Source: Boletus sp. NGJ
Taxonomy: Eukaryota; Basidiomycota; Agaricomycetes; Boletales; Boletaceae
Reading direction: 5' to 3'
Length of the DNA stretch: 64,000 nucleotides
Assembly: GCA_019096195.1 (NCBI GenBank)
Contig: JAGTXK010000119.1
Coordinates: 62,001 to 126,000, forward strand
Below, piece by piece: positions 25,101 through 38,810 of the stretch; the stretch's first letter is position 1; each line of letters begins with the position of its first letter. The notes under the pieces are model-generated. The model had not been told where the DNA came from. It was given only the letters and a program-made list of their open reading frames with translations, and ran no database searches. A program made the translations under genes and the position numbers.

Positions 25101-27535
25101 CAACATCATCATTCTGCTAACCTGGTTGACCCACAAAGGTATTCCCTGGCTCTTTGGAGACAACTATCAATCCACCTTCTGCTCACTAAAGGAAGCCTTC
25201 ACCACTGCTCCTATCCTTACCCATTGAGCTCCTGACACTCTGATGATTGTAGAAACCAACACCTCTGACTATGCTATTGCTGGGATTCTCTCCATCCATT
25301 ATCTGGATGAAGAACTCCAGCCCATTGCTTTCTTTTCACAGATGCTCACTGCTCCAGAGCTCAACTATGACATCCATGATAAGGAACTCCTCACCATTCA
25401 CAAGTCTTTCCAGGCTTGGCATCACTATCTTGAAGGCTCCGGCACTCCAATCAATGTCGTCACCAACCACATAGAGTACTTCACAACATCAAAACTCCTA
25501 ACCCACCAGCAAGCCTGGTGGTCGGAGTTTCCCTCTCAATTCCACATGATCATCCACTTTTGCCCTGGATGCCTTGGCACAAAACCTGATGTCCTTACAG
25601 ATGCTGGAACGTCTACCCCAAAGAGAGGGATAAGGACTACAATCATATTAACCCACACAATTTCCGCCCCATCTCTACCCAGGAACAGCTTGCTTCTTCC
25701 CTCTGTGCCACCTACCTTGCAGCTCCAATACTCCAAGCTGGCACCCTTTTTGATATAGAGCAACTTCATAGCAACATCCTATCCACACTTCCCTTTGACC
25801 CACTTGCTGAACTACACATGTCCTCCCCTGATCCGGACTCACACTGGTCTGTTGACGAAGACGGTTTCCTCCATCTTGACAAATACATCTATGTCTCTGA
25901 TGCTAATAACCTCCAACTCTAAGTCCTCTGTTATAAACATGACCACCCCCTCTCTGGACATTTCAGCCAAAACCAGACATTGGAACTTGTATGCTGCAAA
26001 TACACTTGGCCAAGGATAAGGACATTCATCAAAGAATATGTCACCTCCTGTACCACTTGCACCCACACAAAGGTTCCAAGACACTGACCCTATGGGTTGT
26101 TGAAACAACTTCCCATCCCTGAGAAGCCATGGAATTTCATCTCTATGGATTTCATTGAGCAACTCCCCTCATCCTCCAGATTTACTGCTATTCTTGTCGT
26201 TGTAGACCAATTATCCAAACAGTACATATTCATTCTGACGTATGACAAGGTAACTTCCCCAGACTTGGCAAAACTCTTCCTACTCCACATCTTTTCTAAG
26301 CATGAAGTTCCCTCCCACATCACCTCTGATTGAGATTCAGAATTTGTCTCCCACTTTTTCTGCTTGCTTGGAAAAGCTCTCGATATTCACCTCCACTTTA
26401 CCTCCAGTTACCATCCTGAAGGAGACAGTCAGACAGAATGAATGAATCAGACACTCAAACAGCACCTCCACATTTATTACAACTACCAGCAAGACAATTG
26501 GTCCAAACTCCTGCCATTAGCAGAGTTTGTGTACAACAACACTCTAAGTGCTACTACCAGTGTCTCTCTATTCTTTGTCAATAAAGGCTATCATCCCAAC
26601 ATTACTGTATACTCTGAGCACAACCTCACTTCCACTAAAGCTCGTGAGTGCTCTATAGATCTCAATTCCCTCCATGATCATCTCTAAGAGGAGATGGCTG
26701 CCACCCAAAAGTGTTACCAAGGACCTGCAGATACCAGGTGATCTCCAGCACTGGACTTCAAAGTCAGTGACCCAGTCCTCATGAAAGCAAAGTACTTCTG
26801 CTCCACAAGGCCATCCAAGAAGCTCTCTGAGAAGAACCTTAGGCCTTATCCAATCATCACTTGGGCAAGCTCCCACTTCTTTACTCTCTGACTCCTGGAG
26901 TCAATGAAATCCATTCACCTGGTCTTCCACATCTCCCAGCTAGAACCCACTGTATTCAACACCATACCTAATCAGGTACAATCTTCTCCACCTCCAATCA
27001 AAGTAGACAGAGAATCAGAGTACAAAGTTTCAGAGATCCTTGACTCAAAGATAGATCAATGTCACCAGAATTGCAAACTCCTATACCTCATCCGTTGGTC
27101 AGGATATGAAGGAACAGAAGAAGAAACCTCCTGACTGTTAGCCACCAAGCTCGGTCATGCTTCCGAACTTGTCCTCAACTATCACACTCGCTATCTGCAC
27201 AAGCCCAGACCTTACTCCACATGATTGGACAAAGAACTCCATTATAAAAAGGAAAAAGAAAGTTATAAACTATCTACTACTCTTCTTCTTTCTCTTCACC
27301 CTCATCTCCACTCTCCTCATCTTTCTCTACCACCTCCACAGCCAATCTGGCCAACTCCATCTCTGCCTCTTTCTCCTCCTCTCCTCCTATCTCTTCCCCT
27401 GACTCTTCACTTCTGTATACCTTCTCTGCTTTCAACTCCACCAAGCACTCCAGCAGCGAGTTATGCTGGTCAAGATGTCTATTCTGTGACTTTAGAGCAT
27501 TGTGGATCCAAAGGATCTCTGAGAGTGTTATGAAC
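22132..27535 (+). mobile_element. E, piece 2: leader, gag and pol of an old Ty3/gypsy chromovirus
   Basis: The leader resumes after the TGGTT duplication of A and matches F. Gag lies about 22410-23580 (KVQELDQFDGTE, then LKGMALEWFELDL, a retrotransposon Gag signature). Protease is near 23735 (LVDSGSSDYFID), reverse transcriptase about 24400-24960 ([10 protein letters not shown] near 24850), RNase H near 25240 (ETNTSDYAI), integrase about 25930-26690 (FISMDFIEQLP), and chromodomain about 27020-27130 (LLYLIRWSGYEG). From about 27225 the plus strand is pyrimidine-rich and the minus strand encodes part of an acidic protein (see the separate entry). The copy is a fossil with many breaks. B interrupts it at 27535/27536. 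Confidence 0.88.
27225..27535 (-). other. E antisense coding region, distal part (acidic, coiled-coil-like)
   Basis: The minus strand encodes a Glu/Lys-rich stretch (LVELKAEKVYRSEESGEE, EEKEAEMELARLAVEVVEKD) downstream of and opposite to pol. It is the far half of an antisense coding region whose near half is at 41279-41817, separated by the insertion of B. It has the composition of the acidic C-terminal tail seen in a family of Agaricomycete proteins that pair a cysteine cluster with a coiled coil. It is part of the fossil E. Confidence 0.5.
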
Positions 27536-28003
27536 CTTTCGGCACAAATCACAAGGCTCGAACTATTTGCAGGTTACACGAATCCTGGCTCAACAGATGA
27601 GGTGGGGAGTCTTAGTCCATACTGTTCCCAACCCTATGATGACCAGAGTGGCCAAAGCTAATGAGTTGTTGGAGGAAAAATACAAGTGGATTAGACTGGG
27701 AATTCCAGTCGCCAAAGTACTACCTTATATATGTACAGGAATGATGCACAGACCAAGCAGTGTGTGTGATGAATTACTAAGTATAGTAAGATGGAGATTA
27801 AAGGGCTGTGTGAGAAGAGCAGAAATTAAAGAGTTGTGGATCACATGAGGTGTGACGTCATTTGATGTCATAGGTTCTAGACCTATCATGTGATATGTTC
27901 CCACGGTCACATGCACAGTCATGTGACTTATGAAGAAAAGAGTTGAAGAAAATGAAAAGTAAATGTTTGTGTGAAAAGTTTGAAAATTTCATATATTATA
28001 ACA
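27536..28003 (-). repeat. 3' LTR of B (left end)
   Basis: 468 bp, TGTTATGAACC to TATAACA. Homologous to the A LTR in reverse complement, including CACATGACT E-box-like motifs and the TATATA near 27725. Confidence 0.92.
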
Positions 28004-28014
28004 CTACCCCCTCT

Positions 28015-31000
28015 TTAGGACTCAAATTCCAGGCAAGTCGTTGTTTTTTCATTTTCGGTGAAGTTTTCATATGGAGTAAATAGAGAAGCGAATGCTGATA
28101 TAGATAAACCATGAAGCTTGTGTGGTGCAGATGGGTTTAGATGATGGAAATCTTTAACTGCATCTGGTGCAGTAATGTGAATTTCTTCAGATTTCCAAGT
28201 GTGATCAGTATCGTTGTAACCTTTCCAGTGAACCAAATATTCTAATTTGCCTTTCTTCATCCTGGAAGCGGCAATAAAATCAACTTCAAATTGCTCTTCT
28301 CCCTCTTCATCAATCTCTATAGCGTCGGGTCAAGATTTAGACTGTTCAGGCAGCGTTTCTTTATATGGTTTGATGCAAGAGATGTTCACTGTTGGGTGTA
28401 TGTGAACAGAGTTTGGGAGTTTAAGTGTTACGGTGTTAGGAAGGATCCAAGTGATAGTGTAAGGACCAATCCATTTTTGAGTAAGCTTTTTTGCCATATA
28501 TGGAAGTTTTAATTTATCTGTGGATAGCCAAACCTGTTGGCCAATAGAATATTCTGGTGCGATGGATCGTTTTTTATCGGAAGAGGTGATCATCCTCTCT
28601 CATGTAGCTTCCAGTGCTTCTTCTATTTCCTTATGGTTTTGTCCAATCTCATTTGTGAAACCGGTAAGATGCCCTTCGAAACCCATACGTGGTATGTAGT
28701 TTCTGGTGACTTTAAAGGGGATCTCGCCAGTTGCTGTTGTTACGGTATTATTGTGCGAGAATTGAGTGAGCTTCAACCAATTTACCCAATTGTGTTGTTT
28801 CTTTCCTGCATATGCGCGGAGATACTGCTTGAGATCTCGATTAATGCGCTCTGTTTGTTCGTCCGTTTGCGGATGATATGCGGTAGAAATCTTTTGTTTA
28901 ATGCCAAGGAGCTTACAAAGCTCTTGGGTAAACGCCAACACAAATTGGGGTCCTTGGTCTGATACGAGGGTTGAGGGGAGTCCGTGTGTTGACCAAACAT
29001 GGTCTCTAAATAAAACTGCAAGGTCCTTCGAGGAACAGGTATCATAGGTAGGTATGAAGATGACTTCTTTTGAAAATCTATCTACGATAATGCAAATAGC
29101 AGTAAAAGATTGTGATGAAGGTAGACCGGTTATAAAGTCTACTGATAAATCTTCCCAGGGTCTTTTTGCTGTGGGTAAAGGGATAACTTTTTCTGCCGGT
29201 GCATTTTGCTTACCCTTCGTGAGGGTGCACACTTGGCAGTGATCTATGTATTCTTTAATGTCTTTTGTGACTCCTGGCCACAAGAAATAACGAGAGAGTG
29301 TGTGAATAGTTTTAGAATGACCACTGTGTCCTGCTATTGGTGAATCATGACATAGAGTAATGAGTTCTGTATGTAAAGGTTCAGGGACGAATATTTTGTC
29401 TTTTTCATTTTTGAATAAACTAAGTTCGGAATAGAAAAGGAAATTGTTTATGGCATCTACATCATATTTTTTGGATTCTTTTTGTATTTTTGTTATAAAG
29501 TCTGAAGATAGAGAAACGTGATTTATAAATATAGATGGCGGAAGTACTGTGACGTTTTGATTGTGATCTATTACAGCGTCTCCATGATCTGGTCTTCTGG
29601 ATAGAGCGTCGGCTCTTCCATTTGATGACCCTGCTTTGTATACAAATACATAGTTGAATTCTTGAAGAAGCGCATGCCAGCATACTTATCTGCCACTAAG
29701 GGTTTGAGGCTTCTTCCAATATTCTAGGTTCTTGTGATCGGTCCAGATTTTGAATCTTTCGTGACCTATAAGATAGTGACACCATTCTTCTAGCGCCCGA
29801 ATTATTGCAAGTAATTCTTTGTCATAGATAGGGTAGTTGCGCTCTGCGCTATCAAAAGAGTGAGAAATAAAGGCGACTGGTTACCAATTACCATCATTGC
29901 ATAATGTGGAGAGCACAGCTCCCGTGGCGATGTCTGAGGCATCGGTTTCCATGCGCATTTCTTGATCACGATTTGGATATGCGAGAAGCGGCGCTTCCGT
30001 GAATTTTCTTTTTAGGTTTGAGAAAGCTTCTTGTTGTTCAGGATCCCATTTGAAGGGAACGTCTTTCTTGGCAAGATCGTTCAAGGGTCACGCGATTTGT
30101 GTGAAGCCTTCTATGAATTGTCTGTAATAATTACACAATCCAAGGAAGCCTTGGAGTTGTTTAAGTCTTGTAGGTATCGGCCAATCCATGACCCCAGCTA
30201 CTTTTTTCGTCTGCATTTCTACCCCCTCTTTAGATACTACCATACCTAGAAAGTCCACTTTGTCAGCCAAGAAGGTACACTTTTCCGGTTTTACGTAAAG
30301 GTTGTTCTCGCATAAGCGGCGTAGAACTTCCTTTACAACTTCTTTGTGCTGCTCTTTGGTCTTTCCAGATGTAAATATCATCACATTGTTGATGTAAACA
30401 ATGACTACCGCATACATATCATTGAAGATATCATTCATCATAGTCTGAAATGTGGGAGGAGAGTTCGTAAGTCCAAAATACATAACTGTTGGTTCATATG
30501 CTCCGATGGGGGTGACGAAGGCTGCTTTCCATTTGTCGCCTTCTTTGATATGTACATTGTTGTATCCCCATTGAAGGTCCATTGCTGTAAATAAATCCGC
30601 GTTCTTGAGTCTATCAATTGATTGCAGAATCAAAGGGAGTGGATAGGAATTTTTGATAGTTCCTTCGTTTAAATAGCGGTAATCCATTACCATTCGTTTT
30701 TTACCATCTTTCTTGGGGATGAAGAAGATGGGTGATGTCTGTGGAGATTTTAAAGGTTTGACGTAACCCTTCTTGACTTCCTTTTTGATAAATGTTCTTA
30801 CTTCTTCCATTTTGATGTCTGAAAGGGGAATAACATGTCCTTTCTTGGGAATGAAGTCTTCTTTGAGATCGATTGCATGATCCCAATGTTTTCGTAAAGG
30901 CATTCATTGTGATTCTTTCTCTGAAAAGACATCTAGAAATTCATGATAAGTTAGCAGAACTTTCTCTTTGAGTCCTTCTTCTATAGTATGGATGTTAACT

Positions 31001-31680
31001 GGTTCATAAGAAGAAGTGGGGCCTAGTCCCATAATTTTACACTAAGAAGTGCAACAAGGGAAGGTAATTGTCTGTTTTACCCAATTGATGTCAGGGTTGT
31101 GGCGATATAGCCAATCATAACTGATGATCATGCAATGGGTTCCTAGTTTTGATATATAAGCATCTATGACTTCGTAATGTCCTTTGATTTCCACCATCAG
31201 GGTTACCGTGTGATGGATCGGTCCGATAGCTTCTTCCAAACCATCAGCGTTATGTATCTTTATGGGGTTTTTAATATTATAGAAAGGGATGCTGTGACAA
31301 GTAACGTAGTCCTGGTCGATAAAAGTATGCAATGCTCCTGAATCCAAGAGGGATTGGAAACAGTAGTGCGACCACTGTCCATTGACATTGCACGATACTA
31401 TGGTTTTGAGGGAGAATTCTCCACCATAGGATAATGTAGATGCTTGGTTCAATGTGACTTTCATGTGTTTATAGATATTTGATATTTTTTGTTGTTTGAC
31501 AAGGGAATTAAGCACACTTGTATCTGGTGCCACGCTCAACTGAGACGCCCTTGCGGATTGTATTGATAGTTTATGTAGGACAGAAGAAAGATCAGAAAAC
31601 GGGAAATCACTACTAGTACAGTTCGTAAGAGAAGAAGAAAGAGATAATTGTTTGTGCTGCTGAGTGCCCTCTTTACTCAT
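28015..31680 (-). pseudogene. Pol region of element B, fossil
   Basis: Same domain order as A: protease (LLDSGALHTFIDQDY), reverse transcriptase (GLTNSPPTFQTMMNDIF), RNase H (ETDASDIATGAVLS), integrase (DHCQVCTLTKGKQ; DLSVDFITGLPSSQ), chromodomain (LEYLVHWKGYNDTDHTW). The start overlaps the gag stop as ATGA at 31680-31677, as in A. Broken in several places. Confidence 0.88.
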
Positions 31681-32840
31681 TGGTGCTGTCCATTTAAAGC
31701 CTGTGCAGCTCTGGCTTTAGCCTCCACTTCAAACTTGTCTCTATAGTATGCTTTAGCTTCCTCCGAAATGTAAGACCTTGATGTCACACTTGGTGCTGCT
31801 GTGGCGATAGGAGGTTGTGGTAATGGTTGTGATGCGTATGCTTGTCTGGATTGGGGTTCATTAAAAAACTGGGAATACTCATTTTCTCCCTGTGTTTGCT
31901 CGACGTACGAGCCTTGGTTCCAATCCCAGATCTGTCTTTGCATTGGCAGACGACCGGTTCGTTTAAACGGGTTCATGGGGCAATTTGGTTTTATGTGGCC
32001 AGGTTTACCATAGTGGAAACAAGTCCTTGTGTCCTTAGACGGTCCAGCCTGCTGGACTCCTATTTCCATTGGGGCTCCACAGCCCGGTTGTGTGCCCACT
32101 GCTGTATACTGAGGGTGGTATGAATTGTGTGGGGGTTGCCTACGAGGAGGAGGGAATGATGATCGAGGAGGTTGAGTTTGGATGGGTGGTCCATGTTCAT
32201 TCGCCATTTGTTCAAACGCCCTTCCGATTACTCTATAGTTTATAACTAAATCCTCGTAGTCAAAGTTTTGAGCCAGACTGTTCAGACGAGATCTCTCGTA
32301 GATTTTAAAGTCTACGGCCTTTTTGAGGAGAACCTCTGCATGATGATCATCTATATACGACTCTTTCCTTAGGATTTCAAACTTTTGTAGGAACAGGTCT
32401 ATAGGGTGACCGTTTTGTTTTAAAGTCTCCAGTTTCCTTAGAGACTTGTGCGCCAATGTGTCGATACAGAAGTGCATCTTAATTTGTTCCTGTAGCCTGT
32501 TCCATGTGGGCCATGCATTGGCTCCTTTTGCCAGCAGCATGGTCCTGTTTGCATCCGTCTTGATGGTTGCCTCCTGATCAAGATAATGCTCCATTATAAG
32601 CTGAGCGAGCTTTCTGCCTTTCTCTCAAGGCGCGAGAGGACTGTGATGTCCATGATCTTATTGTTTTTCCAGGTCTATGCATCAACCCAGAGACAAAGCT
32701 TTATCCACCATGGGCGGAAGGTGGACCTTGTGCCATCCCATTTTCCAGGGTCGGCGATCTTTTTCGTGATGTTATCCTTGTCGCATTCCTACATGAGGTC
32801 GGCGAGTTTCTGAATGAGCTCGTCAATGTCTAGATGAGAC
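31677..32840 (-). pseudogene. Gag region of element B, fossil
   Basis: Homologous to A gag throughout: LAHKSLRKLETLKQNGHPID, then a knuckle region (CFHYGKPGHIKPNC) and a Pro-rich linker. CpG count in 32221-32520 is 9, between A (17) and D2 (0) over matched sequence. Confidence 0.85.
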
Positions 32841-33177
32841 ATACTTGTTTACAGGTTTAAGAAGTGAGGTTGGGCGAAGATAAGAGCAAAAGTGAGCGAT
32901 GCGATATAGGGCGAATGTGGAGGAGGGGCGGAGCGGTCTAACTTTGTCGGGATTTCTTTGATAAACTTTCCTTTTCCTAGGTCAGTCTTCTTTCAGTGCC
33001 TTACTACCTGGTATCTTACAACCAAGTTCTGGGGCACCTACGCCTTCATAGGAGTCGAAGTAGAGGTCATTAAAAATGGTGGGCAACGGTGGTAGGGGGA
33101 CCGGAGTATAACTACTTTACTACTAGCAGGTGTGCACAGAGATAAGTCGATATAAAATCTCCTATCACACTGCATGA

Positions 33178-33800
33178 TGTTACAACTACCCTGGGTAAGG
33201 AGAGGCATTAACTTGGATGGTCAAGTAGCGATGAGCTACCGGGGTCGAAGAAGGTAGCTTAAAGAGCTACGAGACAGAGAGTCCCTTGGTAGGGTCAAGG
33301 GTTCGACGACAGAGGGCCTCCCTCGTTGTAGGGTCAAGGGTTCAACGACAGAGAGTCTTCCTTATTGTAGGGTCAAGGGTTCGACGATGAAGGGTCTTCC
33401 TTGTCGTAGTCAAGGATTCACTCAGGGAGTGAAGTCGAGACGCAGAAGAAGTGTTCACTCGAAGTAGAACAATGACTTATAGAGGTCCGGAGGAACAATG
33501 ATGAAAGTTCACCAAGTAGGTGTAAATTGCAGAATCAACTACGAGAGTGAGGTTTATATACGAAGTAATCGTGGGAAAAGGATGAGTAAGCCGCAGCACT
33601 GAAGAGATCCTATGGAATGGGAAATAGAAGGGATCTTCCATACGAAGTCAGCGTAGAAGTACAGGTTGTGCAAAGGGTGCAAGGATGAGCCTTGGCTATA
33701 TGGAGTCCCACTGTGTAGCAAATGGTACAAGGGAAGTTAGAAGGATGAGGTAAGAACAAGGACGACTAGCAAGAAGAAAGAAAAGGAAAGAATCGTAACA
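33178..33800 (-). repeat. 3' LTR of C, with internal tandem repeat
   Basis: 623 bp. Contains about three copies of a ~40-bp unit (GTAGGGTCAAGGGTTCGACG core) at about 33290-33410; the right LTR has about two, which accounts for most of the length difference. Confidence 0.9.
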
Positions 33801-33837
33801 TTACCCCCTGTTACATGCAAAGTACCACTGAGCAACT

Positions 33838-34997
33838 TTAGTCCAAGCCATGGTAGGACCCACAGGGGGATCTGGTCATGTTACTCATAGCAGCGCTGTC
33901 AAAGATGTCTGGTTCATCATAAGGGTTTGTTGGTGTGGTAGGATGGTTTTGGTGTGTAACCTCCGTGGTAAGACGATGGAGGAAGGAGCGGCGGCGAGTG
34001 AGATGAGCACCGCAGATGGGGGGTGGAGGAGGTATGTGCCAAATTGAACAAGGTGAAGAGGACATTTGGCCGGATGATGACGACGAGGTGGACGGGGTCT
34101 GCGGGTTCAGACAACGACGTAGGGGATAGTGTGCTTGTGTGTGACCGGATTCCCAATGCAAGCATTGGGGGCATTGATAGACGGGACAGCGGATGTGTAA
34201 ATGACCTAGGTGGTGACATTGATAGCAGGCCTCAGAGTAGCGAGAGTGAGAGGGTCCTAAGGGGACCACTCCATCACAACCTGTCCAGTAAGCTTTTTCG
34301 TGGCGGACGACCACAAGTTCCTCTTCGCCTAGAGGGGACGATGAGGTGGATGGTGTGGAGGGTGCGGGAGGCATTACTGGGACAGGACAATTGGCTAAGT
34401 CCCTCATGTATCTGTCGAGGTCATCTAGGAGCTCGATGGCTCCGAGCTGATGGAGGGCATTAAGGAGCGCTGCCTTGAGTTCACTGGAAATGCCCCTGAG
34501 GCGAAGTTGGGTTAAGGAGAGGTGGGCATGGCGGTATTGCGGTTGGCAATGGACTCGAGGTTGGCCATTTGTAAGTACGCTTTATAGAGGGAGTATAGGG
34601 GGGAGGTGTAGTCCAAGTGGGCCCCAAGTCCTAGTGCCATTTGTGGGTCCTCAAGGTTCTCCGTGAGGCGGGTGACCTCGGCTAGGTCCGGGAAGTCATT
34701 GTGTAGGTGTGTGGCATAGGTGGGGACGTCTACTGACATGATTGGTATGGGGGTAGAGGCTAGCGAGACTGGTGTCAGTGGACGTGGAAGGCGAGGTTCA
34801 CCGTGGGGAGAAGGTAACAGAGGAGAATTAGGACGAGAGTAGTCGTCAAGAGGGAAGCTAGAACGCAAGAATGACGAAGGAGAGGAGAGAGTAGGAGATA
34901 TAGTATGGCTACCAGGTATTGTAGAAAGAATATATGAGGAGGGAGACATGGTGGCATCGGGGGAGGTCGTTGCGCCGGTGGCGAGGGGAGTGGTCAT
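33838..34997 (-). other. Extra coding region of C between pol and the 3' LTR (zinc-knuckle protein)
   Basis: The ATG at 34997 overlaps the pol stop as ATGA (34997-34994), the same overlap used for gag/pol in A and B. The N-terminal part is Ser/Pro/Thr-rich. The later part has a CX2CX4HX4C knuckle (CYQCHHLGHLHIRC) followed closely by a second Cys/His group (CPQC...H...H...C), then a Ser/Pro-rich tail. Such knuckles bind nucleic acid in Gag proteins, so a nucleic-acid-binding role is a reasonable inference. Canonical Ty3/gypsy elements end with pol, so this is an addition. Part of a fossil; not whole. Confidence 0.6.
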
Positions 34998-37900
34998 AGT
35001 ACGAGTTTGAGCGAGGTAATGGAGGGGAACGTCCTAGGGTGATGTTTCTTATAGTCGAGCAGAGTGGACTTGGCATGTTTCAGATCCTGTTCAGGGACCC
35101 ATGAGTCTTCTTCTGCAGAGTACCCTTTCCATCGGATCAGGAAGGAATGGCACGACGGGGAGCCATGATGTCGTAGGACTTTATCAATTTCGTATTCCTT
35201 CTCACTGGCGATCAGGTCAGACAGTGGTCTGATGAAATGTTTGCCGTATGTGGCATTTTTGTGACATGGGGAGAGGAGTGAGGCATGGAAGACCGGGTGG
35301 ATCTTCCATGTGGTTGGGAGGCAGAGTTTATAGATGATGGAAGACAGAACGTGCGTTATGGTAAAGGGACCTTCTTGCTTCAGTGTGAACTTTGGGTCTG
35401 CGATGGAATGTTTCAGGTTTCTGGCTTCCAGCCAGACCCGGTCACCTTTCTTGAATGGGGTGAAGTGGCGGCGAGTGCGAGAGGTCATGACCTGTTGTGC
35501 AAGTTTGTGTGCTGCCAAGGCTTCGTTCCTGGCGGTGGAGAGTTTCTGGATGCATTCCTCCAGAGCGGGGATTGCAGAGTCAGGAGTGACCGATGGGAGG
35601 GCACGGGGTTCATATCCCATGAGGAGGAAGAACAGGAATTGCCTGGTGACAGAGTGGGGTCAGTGGTTGTGCATGAATTCGGCATGGGAGATCTTCTTGG
35701 CCCAACTAGTGGGTTCATTGCCACAGAAGATCTGAAGATAGGTTTCAATTTCCTGGTTGACCTGTTCTGTTTCCCTATTGGATTGGGGGTGGTAAGCGGT
35801 GGAAAGGGAAAGGTTGTACTTCAGGAGTTTTCTGAGTTCTTTGGCAAAGGCCAAGGCGAACTGGGGTCCTTGGTTGGAGATAATTTTGTCATAGAGGTCA
35901 AAGCGGAGGTATACTTTGTGGAAGAAAAGGGTTGTGATCCCTTCCGCAGTCACTGATTTCTTCGTAGGGCAAAGAATTACCCCCTTTGTAAGCCCATGGT
36001 CGACCACGACCAACAGGGAATCAAAGCTAGAGGATGGGGGCAAGTCGGTGATGAGGTCACAGGATACCTGGTGGAAGGGAAGTGAGGTGGTGGAGCGGAT
36101 GGGGTTCAAGGGGGGCATGGTGGGGTGAGTATTCGCCTTATTCTGCTGGCACGAAGGGCAGCCAGATACGTAAGCACAAACATAGGAGGCCAGGCCAGGC
36201 CACCAGAAGTCGGTGGAGACGAGCTGTCAGGTTTTCTGGTAGCTGGGATGGCCGGCCAACTCATGGTCGTGGCAGCATTGAAGAACCGAACATCGGAGGG
36301 AATCGTCCGGGGGAACGTAAACGCAGTTGCGATAGGACAAAAGGCCGTCTAGGTACAACCAATCAGAGAGGTGGGTGCAAAGGAATGTGGGCATGGAGGT
36401 ATCTGTCACTTGGAGGTGTTGGAGGACAAGAGGGTCAGACAGGGAGGACCATTGGATGAGGGAGGCCAAGGAGGTGTCAATCAGATTGACGAACATGGAA
36501 GGGGGAAGGAGGGTGACACCCTTGTTGTTGGTATCGGTCTGTGGGATAAGGTTGGAGCGACAGAAAAGGGCATCTGGGCTGGTGAGGAGGTGGCCAGGGA
36601 TGTGGATGATTTTGAGATCGAAATCGGTGAGGTCGAGGAGCCAGCGGGCTTGCTGACAATTGAGGTTCTGAGGCGACTTAAAGTACAAGAGGTTTTTGTG
36701 ATCGGTAAAAACCTGCACTGGGAAGGGGGAGCCATAGAGGTAGTGGCGCCATGACTTCAACACGCAGATGACAGCAAGGAGTTCGCGATCGTAAATGTCA
36801 TAGTTCTGCTCAGTGGAGGAGAAGGATTGCAAGAGGTAGGAGCAGGGGTGCCAATCACCATTGGTGTCGGTTTGTAGGAGGATGGCACCTGTGGCGTATT
36901 TTGAGGCATCTGTGGCGATGGCGAAGGGGGCAGAGAAGTCAGGCAGGTGGAGGACCGGCTTGGCTAGGAAGAGGCATTTAAGGTGGTCAAACATGTCTTG
37001 ACATTCGCTCGACCAAACCCAGGGTTGGTGGAGCTTTGTGAGGTTGATGAGGGGGCAAGCAACTGTGGAGTAATCTGGGATGAATCGACGATAGAAGTTG
37101 GCAAAGCTGAGAAACGATCAGACTCCGGTGACTTTGGTGGGAGCAGGCCATTTGGCAATCCCATCAAGTTTGACGGGGTCCATAGCCAATCGGTTTGGGC
37201 GGACAATCATCCCGAGGTACTCCACCTCGTCGGTAGCGAAGGTACACTTCTCGAGCTTGAGGTGGAGGTCGAGCTCGGTCATGCGTTGGAGGACGCGCTT
37301 GGTCCGTTCGGTGTGTAGGGTGTCGTCTGGGGAAGAAGATGAGGAGGTCGTCCATGTAGATGATGAGCCACCCTTCGGCGATCATGTCCCGGAAGGAGTC
37401 ATTCATGAATCGCTGGAAGGTCGCGGGGGAGTTGCACAGGCCGAAGAACATGACGGTGGGCTCGTAGAGGCCTCGAGTGCGTGACAAACAGCGGCTCTCC
37501 ACTGGTGACCATCTTTGATGCGTACGTTGTTGTACCCCCAGCGGACGTCGAACTTGGTGAAGGTGGTTGCCCCCTTGAGTTTGTCGAGGAGGTTAGAGAC
37601 TAAGGGGAGAGGGATAGGCGTCGCGAACGGTGTGTTCGTTGATGTACCGGTAGTCCTGGCATGGGTGGAGGTCGCCGTTCTTCTTTTTGACGAAGAAGAA
37701 GGGGGAGGCCTGGGGAGAGGTCGACGGGCGGATTTTTCCTGTTTTGAGGTGTTCATCAAGGAACTCTTCAGTCACCTTCTGTTCATGGGGGGAGAGTGGG
37801 TAGACCTTTCCTGATCTTCGGGACAAAAGTTTCCTTGACGTTGATTTCGTGGTCATATGGGTGTGACGGGGGCACATGGTCGGTGGCTTCTTTCGAGAAG

Positions 37901-38810
37901 ACGGAGGCGTAGTCAGCGTATGCGGCCAGCGAGGGTTGGCTTGGGTTTTGCCTTCTCGGCAGCTTCTGCGAGCTTCGGTGGCGACTGTGATCTTGGCGAT
38001 GACGGCGGAGGCGACGTATTTGTATTCTCCCCGGATGATCTGGTGCATGACGCGGTTCCGGTTCGCATGTTCCGTAGGTACTCTCGCTCTTCAGTTTCCT
38101 TCTGGAGGAAGCCACGGAGGTGGTGACAGGTTCGAAGGTTTATGTCGACGTGGCCTGGTCAGGACTTGAGGGTCCATCCGCTTCGGCGGGGGTGAGGTCT
38201 GGTCCTCGTGTGGTAGAGGTCGGCAGACTGGTCAAGGGTCTCGTCGAGGGTGAGGGTGTTAGCCGCCCAGTCGATGGTCAGGATTACAAGAGCGGAGCCA
38301 AGGTTGGCCAAGGATGATGTTCTCTTGTCCGCAGGAGATGACATGGAGGGTCGTCCTCATAAGGACGCCCTTGATGTTAACAAAGAGGTCGCAGGTGAAT
38401 TTAATGTCCCCGTTCTTGTTGAACGAGGTGTCTGCGTTTCGAACATGCGGATGGGGGTGTGGAGTCATGTGTAGTCGGGAGTTTATGTTTCCACACGAAC
38501 TGGTAGTCGATGCAGGAGATCTCCGCGCCACTGTCTACGAGGGCTCTGGTGTCGACGGCTTTCTTAGCGTGTGCAGGGACGAGGAGTTGAATAGGGATAC
38601 GAATGCCTTTCAATTTCGACTCTACTGTTACAGCGGCACAGCTAAGAGAGGGGGAAACATGCGTCGAAGGTGTTTCCCGTTTCAAAAACCCGAGGAGACT
38701 TGTCTGACGGTCTCTCCGTCGGAGTCTCCCTCTTCTTGTTCGACAACCCTGACTTTCTTGGCAGGCGAGGTCTTCGCCTTCTTGATGGGGGAGGTGAAGG
38801 TGGTACATGC
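34994..38810 (-). pseudogene. Pol region of element C, fossil
   Basis: Protease, RT ([26 protein letters not shown]), RNase H (ATDASKYATGAILLQ), integrase (VSCDLITDLPPSSSFDS) and chromodomain in chromovirus order. Pol ends at an ATGA overlap with the extra region. Broken in several places. Confidence 0.88.
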
